Shown: one piece after another, positions 10,567 to 19,637 of the stretch | Position numbering within the stretch: the stretch's first letter is position 1 | How the letters are laid out: the number at the start of each line of letters is the position of its first letter | NCBI GenBank assembly: GCA_010015675.1 | Contig: ML976986.1 | Span: forward strand, 1,171,455 to 1,235,454 | Reading direction: 5' to 3' | DNA from: Byssothecium circinans | Lineage: Eukaryota > Ascomycota > Dothideomycetes > Pleosporales > Massarinaceae | DNA: 64,000 nucleotides | Made by a program: the position numbers and the translations under genes | The notes under the pieces: model-generated | Database searches by the model: none | What the model was told of the DNA's origin: nothing | The model's input: only the letters and a program-made list of their open reading frames with translations

Positions 10567-11709
10567 ATGCGCTACCACTCACTTGTTGCAAATGCCTTCG
10601 GGCTAACTGCTTCCGCATCTGCCCTCTCCGCGTCCACATACACTTTCCCACATCACACCACGCACATCAACTACACCATCGTAACTGGAGTTTTCCAGCA
10701 GGATGACCCAGCTACGAACGCCTCGACTTTCAATTTTACGGCAGAGAATTTCGGTCTAATAAATCGCAACTATCCCACCGACTTGCCATGCCCGGATAAT
10801 CAAAACGCAACACAGTGGGAAAAGCTCGCGCACTACATTTCCAGTCTCAACAACGACCGCAAATCCAAGCGAGATAACGAGCGTTACGTTCTCTTGTTCC
10901 TGGGGAGACATGGCGAAGGCTACCACAACGTCGCAGAATCATACTACGGTACCCCAGCTTGGAACTGCTACTGGAGTGAGCTTGATGGAAATGGCACATC
11001 TGTGTGGAGCGATGCGCATATAACTCCCACTGGAGTCCAGCAAGCGCTCTCCGTGAACAGGTTCTGGAATACGCTCATCACGAAAGAAAAGATAACGCCT
11101 CCGGAAACATACTACACGAGTCCGCTATATCGATGCTTGGAGACAGCCAATCTATCCTTTAGCGGACTTCCGCTGCCGAAGGATAATCCGTTCATCCCGA
11201 CTGTGAAAGAACTTTTCAGAGAGGGTATCAGTGCACACACATGTGATCGGAGGAGTAACAAGACATACCTCGCTCAGAATTTCCCGACGTACAAGTTTGA
11301 AGAGGGTTTTGCAGAAGAGGATCCGCTGTGGCAAGAGCTGCACAGCGAGCCGAGAGTAGATCAAGATATTCGATCCAAGACTGTGCTCGACGATGTGTTC
11401 ACAAGTGATAGGAGCACGTACATCTCGGTCACTACACATTCGGGGGAGATTGCGAGTTTGCTTCGCGGTAAGTTAAAATCTGCCTTGCATAGTCAGAATG
11501 GATGCAGAGTGCTGACATGCAATATAGTCCTCGGTCATCGCGTCTTCAGCCTCAGCACCGGAGCAGCTCTTCCCGTCCTCGTGAAAGCGACTACATTAAA
11601 GGGGAACGGCCCAGTGACGACAACGATACCGTATGCGGCGCAAAAGACGTGTGCAGCGCCGCCATCGATCAGGGATCCCAGCTGCAACGACTGTTCGTGC
11701 TGTACTTGA
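10567..11709 (+). CDS. secreted histidine phosphatase (phosphoglycerate mutase-like)
   Basis: Member of the histidine phosphatase superfamily branch 1 (PGM-like), resembling fungal Pmu1-type proteins. The catalytic signature is LFLGRHGEGYHN (phospho-accepting His). A second catalytic-site His is in VTTHSGEIASLLR, and an intermediate block YTSPLYRCLETA matches the family. I start at 10567 (MRYHSLVANAFGLTASASALS), which gives a secretion signal; the longer frame from 10534 would bury it. A 60-bp intron at 11468-11527 (GTAAGT...TATAG) is in frame and stop-free. Splicing joins SLLR to VLGHRVFSLS and gives 360 residues. Several N-glycosylation sequons (NASTF, NGTS, NKTY) support secretion. The extreme C-terminus is Cys-rich (CAAPPS...CNDCSCC), which is unusual. 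Substrate is unknown. Confidence 0.8.
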   Translation: MRYHSLVANAFGLTASASALSASTYTFPHHTTHINYTIVTGVFQQDDPATNASTFNFTAENFGLINRNYPTDLPCPDNQNATQWEKLAHYISSLNNDRKSKRDNERYVLLFLGRHGEGYHNVAESYYGTPAWNCYWSELDGNGTSVWSDAHITPTGVQQALSVNRFWNTLITKEKITPPETYYTSPLYRCLETANLSFSGLPLPKDNPFIPTVKELFREGISAHTCDRRSNKTYLAQNFPTYKFEEGFAEEDPLWQELHSEPRVDQDIRSKTVLDDVFTSDRSTYISVTTHSGEIASLLRGKLKSALHSQNGCRVLTCNIVLGHRVFSLSTGAALPVLVKATTLKGNGPVTTTIPYAAQKTCAAPPSIRDPSCNDCSCCT

Positions 11710-12107
11710 TTTGAACCCCACACAGGTGCAGCCACGTTCGCCGATGTTCCAGTCATAATTTGAGTGATAATACATAAGAGAATATTATTTAGACAAATTT
11801 AGCTGATTGTATATTGGTTGCTAGTGGTATAATGATCGACCGTTGACTTCGTAAATCGACCACTCTGGGCTGAACCCGCTTCCTTCGTGTCAGTCTGCTG
11901 GTATACTTCAACACTTCTCTCCTCTTGTACCTCAGATCCCACAAACTGTTCTTGCCACTCGAGACATGGCTTGAAAGTGACACGCTCTGTTCCCTGTAGT
12001 GTACAGCATGTGCTCTCTTAGGTGACGCCATGTAGTCGTCTGAGGCTGATCCTTGAGACAATCCCGATGGTACAAAATTCCAACTTCCACTCTTCATTGA
12101 AGTTCCG
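11710..12107. terminator. shared 3' region of convergent genes
   Basis: About 400 bp between the stops of the phosphatase gene (plus) and the receptor gene (minus). It is AT-rich around 11760-11830, as expected for opposing 3' UTRs and polyadenylation sites. No individual signal is claimed. Confidence 0.35.
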
Positions 12108-13487
12108 TCATACATTCTCCTTCTCCACATAGCTCGTCCTCTCCGCATCCGAAACGACAAAACTCCTCGAAACCATAATCTGCATACCCCTCTCCTCACT
12201 CAAACTATGCGTATCGCTTGTCTCCCGCAAGCTCTTCTCACTCCCATCATCGCTCGCCAGAGCCGTAATATCCATGTTTTTCTTTCCCTTTCCATAGCTG
12301 CCTCTCTTCACCCGATCGAAGTGGGTCTGATACCAGTTTGGGCTGGTTGGCGACGGCTTGGGACTTGAATCCTGAGGAACCTGCAAGTTCACTGGACCGC
12401 TTTCCTCGTCGCCGCCGGAAGAGAGCTTGTACATGTCGTATTTGTCGCGGCTGGATGCTTCGCGCTTCCCGCCGACGATTCGATTGCTGACGGATGGGTG
12501 GCCGCCGGATGGGTGGCCGCCGAAGACGGGAGTTTGTTGCTTGGTGGTGTAGGATGATAGGCCGAGCTTATAGAGGATGATGGAGAAGAGGGGCCGGATG
12601 GTTGCCAGGGAGCCAGCAGTTATTGCGAGGCCTTGCTCAATAGTGGACCAGATGGCAATGTCTGATGTTGCCCCTGAGCATTGTTAGAGTCGTGGCTTGT
12701 GAGGGAGCGGCGTACGCTGGTGGCTTACAGAGAAAGTCGGGCGAACCGATCTCCAACAGAAACGGCAAGCGAACCACGACTGCTGAGCTGGCAATACAGC
12801 CCATGGTGAGAAGCGGAATGAGCGCAATCTTGGTCTTACGCTTGAGCTGCAGATGTACGATCAAGAATGTCGGAAGCAGCGCGAATGTAAAGTCGGTGAT
12901 GATGGAAAAAGCACTGTAGACGTACGCCAGCACAATGACGATGTTGATGTTGATGCAGCCGCCGTCCTGCCTTGTGTTCCAAAAGTAAGAGACGGGATGG
13001 CATTGGAAGAGAGTGACGAAGAAGAAGGTCAACCCGGAAACGAGCGAGACGGTCATCACGCCGTAGATGAACCACGTGTGGACCTTTCGTATGGCGATGC
13101 GGAGAAGAAAGCATCCGATGGAGATCTTGGAGCAGATCATGGAAGAGCAGTAGAAGAGGTAGCAGAAGTACCATGCGTGCCTCGCACGGGAAAAGTTCTC
13201 AATCGACAAATCCGTATAATGGCGACCGGTGCCGTAGTGGACGCCAATGTTCGACGACGTGCAATACGCAATGAAGAACAACTATTATCAAAATCAGTGA
13301 TTGGATACTCCAAAAACAAAGAGGCACTCACAAGAGCGAATCCCATAAGCCAGTCATCGTACTTGTAGCCCTTGACCATCCCCACCCGCACATAGCATCG
13401 AAGTGAATATGCGATTACGGCTGTTATCAAGAATGCGATATTGACAGCTCGCAGTTCGGGACCGCGATTTGGAACTTCCGAACCCAT
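12108..13487 (-). CDS. PTH11/SAT4-like integral membrane protein (fungal rhodopsin domain)
   Basis: Seven-transmembrane protein of the fungal rhodopsin/SAT4 family, related to PTH11-type candidate GPCRs. Exons in transcript order: 13487-13332, 13281-12729, 12673-12108, giving 424 residues. Introns are 50 and 55 bp. Hallmarks are YKYDDWLMGFALLF after TM2, FFVTLFQCHPVSYFW, and an extended FLWATSDIAIWSTIEQG motif followed by GLAITAGSLATIRPLF. The last motif is rebuilt only when the second intron is removed, which supports that junction. There is no N-terminal CFEM cysteine domain. The cytosolic tail of about 170 residues is Ser/Gly/Lys-rich and contains a GGHPSGGHPSG repeat. Ligand and role are unknown; members are proposed to sense surface or nutrient cues. 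Confidence 0.9.
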
Positions 13488-16359
13488 AATGCCGCCGGTG
13501 GTCGCGAATTTCTATGGGGAGGGAAAGAGACCGACCGAGATCAGACAGCTCAAAGTATCAGCCAGCCCTGGAGCATTTGAAAGAATCAATGGGCGGCCCC
13601 CTGCGGTTCGATACTTGACTTGTGAAGGTGGAGAAGCGACCCGCTTTAGTGCCAAAGAGGAAATATATCGCCGCGCACAGATACCAACCTCTGTACCCAA
13701 GTGGATGTGACCCGAGCTTCAGTGTTTCCCCTACAAGATCGACGGTTCGAGCGAGGCAGGAGGTAATAAGGTACCGCCATGGTGATGCGAACGGTCGCTT
13801 TGTGTGTACGGAGCGGAGACAAATAAATTGCCGTGCGGCGTATCCGTATCTGTTTGGCCAGATCGCATAAGACGATAAAGTTCGGCTTGCTTGACTCATG
13901 CGGTATCGCCCTGTTTCTTCAAAGTTTGTTTTGTTTCTTTCTTCTGCATATGCTGCAGGGGACGTTTAAGGGGTTAGAGTCTGCATTAGTTTAGTGGGAG
14001 GAATTACGATTCCGATGTGCATGTGCCATGTCGGACCCTTGCAGTGTTTGACGAAAGCGGTCTGTGAATCATGATGCCGGCTTTTCCAACAGGTAGAGGT
14101 AAGGTTCCCTGACACTGACAAGTTGGATACACGTGGTGAGACATGGATTGTGTGACCCTCCTTCCCGTATTCGGACGGATCAACCTTTTTTACATTAGCG
14201 CAATTTCAGATAACACCTCGAAACTGGCTTTCTCCTGTCAGCACTACATTGATGCTTGAAAGAATAATGTCGTCTTTACGACATCTGCGTCTATATCTTA
14301 TAGCCCTGGCTAAATATCGTCAGAGCACAACGTACTGCGTCTTGCCAACTCCAACCGGACAAACAGGGTTACCAGCTAGGATAGTGAGCGTACTTTGTAT
14401 GGCGGCCTCTTTAATTGGCTCAATATCGCACTGCACCAACTCTAATTGGCTAAATTTTTGAAGATTAACGATAATATTCAATAAGTTCTTCGATTCTTAA
14501 GACGGAGTATGAAACTATGGCTCCCCTATTGGTTGCTAAACCATATCTGGTCCGAGCTGGTGACTCTTTCTGTCCCGCCCAACAACAAAACTCAATTGCG
14601 ATAGGCTTTTCTTTTCACTTTATTGCACTAGTCACGGTTTGCAGTGCCTTGACTGACATGCCGGCATTGAACAAGGTTTACGGTAGATAGCTGCGAACTA
14701 CCAGCAGTCACTAGTTCCTTCATGGCTAAGCCCTTAAGGCTAGGTAGTTGGTTTTCTGTGCTCTGCTGCAACCCTAAAGATGTCAGTTTCCCATCACCAA
14801 CCGTATCTTTCATGTATGTTTCCCCGGCCATTGATCACATACGAAAATCAAAGACCTCGGAAAACTGAACGTCAGTCGTGTGCGGAGGCTGGAAGCCAAA
14901 ACACTGTGCACATAGGAAATTATGCTCGCGGATGCCTCGGAACAGATGAATGAAGAACCCTAGGCACGAGAGCGGCGAGGCGATTCAAACGACTCTAGCA
15001 CCTGTTTCAGAGCTGCAGAACGTGACGGGAACCGGGGACCCTCGGCGGCAATTATACCGTGGTCGGTTAGGGGAGTGATCCTTGGTGACGATGCGCAGTA
15101 GCTCTGAATATGAAAATCGAGTGGGGCAAGCGTGCGGATGTTGCCGGTTAGTATGTACGCGTTGCCCTTCAAACTCTCCACGCTGTGCCGTCCTTCGATT
15201 TTCCGTCACTGTCGCATTCGGCTTCGCTCATATCTTTCGGAGTAGCTTCCTGAATTGTACCAACAGTGATCCAGCATCGGAAAGCTACCATCATCGGCAG
15301 ATAGCAGATACACTTTCACTTCGTCTCATGACCAGGCCCTGGGGCTCCGTCGTTGCAGCAGATTTGGACCCTTCCTTCAATTATGCAGTCTGTCTGAGCG
15401 ACTGTCAGAACACTATCTTGCAACATATCCAGGGTGAGGCATGTCAACAGGTCCTCACTGCCGTACATTCATATCTACATACCGTGTTTCACCCAGAGTC
15501 TATCAACCGCTGTTGGCATCACCCCGAGTTTGTTATCGAGCGCTCTGTCCAATCACGTAATGCGATGCATGTGCTGATATTTGCCTGGATAAATTCAAGA
15601 AACTCTGGGTGAAGGACGGTAGGTCTAGATCGTAACCATCCCCAGCAACTGCGCCAAATTCTACCGGTAGATGCCAACCCACGAACCCGTCAAAGTTCGT
15701 TTCCCTTGCTAATTGGTTCCGTACCTTGGAGAATCGAGACTTGCTATGGCGGATATGCATTTTGTTTGCCAACACCGCGCTGTACCCCCAAACAGACCCC
15801 ACTGTAGAGGCATTCAGACATGATTAACTGTTCGTCATTTTGGATTTGTCTGATTGCAGCTAACAGCTGTCCGAACACATGCCTGAGCATCGTAACTTCT
15901 TTTTATCTGACACCTCTTAGAATTAGAACTAACTCCGTAAGTTTGGCAAGCTAAGCTTGTCATGAGTAAGATGGGCGCAAAGCAGCATGCGTGCAAATCG
16001 CCTGTACCGCTCCGCGGACGGCTCGGTAACGGTAAAGTGGGGTAGAGGATATTTCTTGGGCCCAGATCGTAAGAGTTGTGGGTAAGCTAACTTTCGAAGA
16101 GAGGGAGAGTTTCGAAGTCCAGAGCCGCGAGATTGCTGCATCTTAATATGGAGTGGCTTCACTAATGTGTGAACGGGAAGGCTTGAGGTGAAAGACGAAG
16201 TTCAATGGCGATTATCTTTGCCAACATAGCCGAAGCCAGGGAGAGCTGGTACCGCCGCCTTGCATAGTTCGTTGAAAAGGCCTGGTAACGCTTTCCATAG
16301 TTTGGGCCTGGTAAAGTGCTGGAAGACTTTTGCATTATTACTGTACTGTATATAGGATA
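13488..16359. other. 2.9-kb stretch without a recognised gene
   Basis: The longest open frame here (15082-15612, plus) has no family features and overlaps unrelated minus-strand ORFs. The left part must contain the promoter of the receptor gene and the right part the 3' end of the dehydrogenase gene. I found no transposon ends, tRNA or conserved coding segments. Confidence 0.45.
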
Positions 16360-17622
16360 CTACGTTAGAGAATGCAGCAGTTCTCGTCCCTCCACGTACC
16401 TCTCCAAATTCTCTGCTGACTCCTCGTACCACGTTTTTAGCGTTTCCTCTGTCACGTAACCCATGTGAGGTGTCAGAAGGACCTTACTCTTCCCCTTCTC
16501 ATCCCAATTCTCAGACCGCCAAGCACTATCCGCAGGTAACGGCTCGATATCAAAGACATCAAGTGCGGCACCTCCTATGCGGCCCTCACGCAGAGCACCT
16601 AATAGTGCCGCCTCATTGATCAGGGGACCTCTCGACGTGTTGATCAAGAGTGCCGATGGTTTCATCCAGTCTAGCTCTTGCGTGCTGACGATGCCTCTTG
16701 AACGTTTGCTTAACACATAGTGCAAGCTCACGACGTCTGATGTCTTGAACAACTCTTCCTTGGTAACTACTTTGAACGTCTTCTCATCTTCGTTTACGAT
16801 GCCACCACCAGCTACCGGTAGTCCCACATCTAGAGCCAGTTGATCTGCTTTCTCTTGCGTCAAGTTGGTGCTCCACGCGATGACCCTCATGCCCCAAGCC
16901 AGCAAGCCTACCCTCGCAACCAATGCGCCTATGCGACCGAAGCCTACGAGACCGATGGTTTTTCCTTGTAAGCCAATGGCAAGGTCGGTCTGCCATCCAA
17001 GAGGGACTCCTTTGCCCTTCACGACAGCATCATCAGCGGCTACGTTCCTCGCCAACGCTAAGATGAGAGCCCAAGCATGTTGCGTCGTCGGATGACCACC
17101 GCCCTTTTTGATATCAATCCTTGCCCGCGCTGATGGACCGCTCCCCTTTCCGTCCGTTCTACCTTTACCTGGTGCCGCAACGACTTGTATGCCGAGCTCT
17201 TTCGCCGTCCTGAGATCGAATGTCTCGAATTGTGTCCCAGTTGCGAGTATAAGCTTTAAGTTCGGTAGTTGACGTAGAAGATCGCCTGGTAATGGCGTAC
17301 GTTCGCGCATGGTAGAAAGGACAGAGAAGGGTTGGAGGCGGTCGACAAGTGCTTTCCGGTCTGCATCGCTCGTCTTTGGATGCGTGTACGCGGGTAGTGT
17401 ATCGTTGAACGTCGTTATAGAGACTTTGGACGAGTCGATACCGGAGAAGTTTTTGGCAGCTATGTTGTGGTAGTCGTCAAGAATAGCGAGCTTGATGGGC
17501 ACTTGGGAAGTCATCGTGCGTCGGCGAACGGATTGTGAGGATACTAAACGGGGTATAATGGTCCGCGATAGCTGGAATAGTCGTACAGATGAGGTCATCA
17601 TTATGGGGGATGTGCATACCAA
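16360..17622 (-). CDS. D-2-hydroxyacid dehydrogenase family protein
   Basis: NAD(P)-dependent D-isomer-specific 2-hydroxyacid dehydrogenase, related to D-3-phosphoglycerate and glyoxylate/hydroxypyruvate reductases. The Rossmann motif GLVGFGRIG is near residue 225. The active-site triad is readable: Arg in NTSRGPLINEAAL, Glu in DVFDIEPLP and His in LLTPHMGYVTEE. The preceding HAWALILALARN block is also typical. Full frame 420 residues; in-frame Mets at 17622, 17601 and 17514. The first 36 residues are Arg/Ser/Leu-rich without acids (SSVRLFQLSRTIIPRLVSS), which would fit mitochondrial import, while starting at MTSQVPIKLAILDDY (17514) would give a cytosolic form of 384 residues. Both could be made. 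An inserted Gly/Lys-rich loop (GKGRTDGKGSG) sits before the cofactor domain. No introns. Substrate cannot be told. Confidence 0.85.
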   Translation of the reverse strand: MVCTSPIMMTSSVRLFQLSRTIIPRLVSSQSVRRRTMTSQVPIKLAILDDYHNIAAKNFSGIDSSKVSITTFNDTLPAYTHPKTSDADRKALVDRLQPFSVLSTMRERTPLPGDLLRQLPNLKLILATGTQFETFDLRTAKELGIQVVAAPGKGRTDGKGSGPSARARIDIKKGGGHPTTQHAWALILALARNVAADDAVVKGKGVPLGWQTDLAIGLQGKTIGLVGFGRIGALVARVGLLAWGMRVIAWSTNLTQEKADQLALDVGLPVAGGGIVNEDEKTFKVVTKEELFKTSDVVSLHYVLSKRSRGIVSTQELDWMKPSALLINTSRGPLINEAALLGALREGRIGGAALDVFDIEPLPADSAWRSENWDEKGKSKVLLTPHMGYVTEETLKTWYEESAENLERYVEGRELLHSLT

Positions 17623-18202
17623 ATCGCCATCTCGACGCGCGATTGCGAGTGTGGGGATGGAGACTTGAACATTTGTAAGCGCTCCACGAGCGTGAAAGCT
17701 GTTCGGAACAGATCCTGGAAGAACTTTGGTAGATCGCGCGGAAGATCAGGGGTGGAAAAGAGCTCGGAAAAGTTGGCTGCTTAGTCAACCTTCCCATGAC
17801 ATTCTCTGTGCGACGTCCAATATTTCCCTCCCTTTCACCAGCATCATCAGGCACGTCTTCTAACCCTCCTGTGGTCTTGCCTTTATCACGATATTAGTCG
17901 AAATATGCTCGTCACTGATTCAAATGGGCAGACCTTCATGAGAGACGTCTGAACTAGATGTCCTTGCCTCAATATGATCGCCCCTAGGGAACAACATTCC
18001 TATAGCTCCGCTCCATAAAATCTAGAAGCATCCAGTTGCGGAACGTCTTAGGAGCATGGTGGTGTGTAAGGGAGCAGATGCCAGCTTCCAGTTGGCACCA
18101 CAGCATTCCAGCAAAACACAACAAGCGTGGCATGTTGTGCCTCATTCAATAGTCCTCTCAACGTCTCCTCCCATCTTCATTGTTTGCCATCATCAATTCA
18201 AT
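17623..18202. promoter_or_regulatory. divergent promoter region
   Basis: 580 bp between the minus-strand dehydrogenase gene and the plus-strand secreted-protein gene. The open frame that runs through part of it (17477-17854, minus) is a shadow. No defined motif claimed. Confidence 0.35.
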
Positions 18203-19355
18203 ATGCCTCTATTTCCACACGTCTTGACCTCCGTCCTGGCCCTCACACGATTTCAAGGTATCTTCGCACGATACAATGGCTTCCGACATGAAGCGGTAGA
18301 CGCGTCGAAGCAAAGGCCAGAGAAACGCGCCGAGCCGCTCTTCATCCAAAACTCTACTATCACAGAACAATGTTCAGCTGCGACTCCGATACGGACAATC
18401 CATAGTCTCGTGTACCCTTCTCCAAATGCCTCGGCCGTGGAAATCACCGCACAGAGCCAGGTCGTCACGTCGTTCTTTCCTGAGATGACTTGGTGTGTTG
18501 GCTCTCCGATGGGGCTTGCGCCGATATCAGGACCACCATACATGAACAAAACAACCGAATACGAGACTGTTATAGCTGGGACGGGATACTGCGAGACGGT
18601 ATACGTGCCGACTACTACAGCCATATGTGCCACCACGATTACCGGCATCGCTTCAAAAGTCACAGTTTCGAAATGTGATCAGGAGGTCACCTTCTCGAGT
18701 GAATGCGGCTACGAATTGGAGACACCAACGCCAACTGCAACCGGTAATTTTTCCTCGATAACGCCCGCTCCGACCGTCCAGCGGCTGATGACTTACTGGC
18801 TTGCCCCATGGCAGTCTCTAACAGCGGGAGAATCGCCATCGGATGTTGACATAAAAGTCTGCAAAGTCTTGGATGATGATGAGATGGAGTGCACTCGGTA
18901 CCAAGAAGTTTGGGAGGTCGTTACTGTCACACAGACTTCAATCTCTTCGCACGAGGTGGCATTGACAACAACCCTGAGCGGGCCAGGAACACTCATTGTT
19001 GAAACGATGGAAATCTACGTCACGGACACAATCGAGACTGTCGACTTATCGACTACTCTTCTGATGAAGACTGAAGTCGAGATTGAAAGCACGAGCAAAG
19101 CGAAGAAGCTCGTCACGCGGCCGGAGACCGATGTCAAGCCGCAGTCGTCGACTCTCTATATCACCAAGCATGTGAAGTACAAGAATTCACAGTGAGTTCT
19201 ACGGCTTTTATATGTGATTGCGCACTGACAAGACTGGCAGGCATGAGCCGACGACAACCGTGCGCATAACATCTGTTGCTACACAACATGTCGGCACTGT
19301 TACAAAGATTAGTGCGCGACCTCAACCGACACTTCTCGAGATGCCGGAGGGTTGA
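18203..19355 (+). CDS. secreted Ser/Thr-rich protein of unknown function
   Basis: Predicted secreted protein of 367 residues. I start at 18203 (MPLFPHVLTSVLALTRFQG) for a signal-like N-terminus; an upstream in-frame Met at 18056 would add 49 residues. A KR dipeptide at EKRAEPLF could be a pro-peptide cleavage site. The body has paired cysteines (residues about 55-180: TEQCSAATP, TWCVGSP, GYCETVYVP, AICATTI, VSKCDQ, SECGYE) and many beta-like Thr/Val runs (TVTVTQTSISSHEVALTTTL). It has several N-glycosylation sites and no membrane anchor at the end. Two exons, 18203-19191 and 19241-19355; the 49-bp intron (GTGAGT...GGCAG) joins KNSQ to HEPTTTVRI. It looks like a cell-wall or extracellular protein, but I do not recognise the family. 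Confidence 0.65.
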
Positions 19356-19637
19356 ATGACTCGATGTTCCATGTGGCCACTAATTCACAGTATTCGCTTC
19401 CGTTTCTGTCTTTCAGATATCCATAGTTCACATAATTCACCCATGTCACAGGACTACCAATGTTCAATGTCTGTGTCTGTATCCCTTCACGCCTCCTTGA
19501 CATGACATATTCGGTCACTCTTCTACTTCAACTAAATCTTATAGTGTGAAGAAATACGCTCAATATACCAGAGCCTACGAAGATCTTCTCCTTCCTTCTA
19601 TACTCCGTTCCTTCCCACCACTCTTACCAAATGCACA

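Noticed and set aside
15082..15612. 176-codon plus-strand frame in the 2.9-kb gene-free stretch
   Set aside because: No recognisable motif, overlaps unrelated minus-strand ORFs, no supporting introns.
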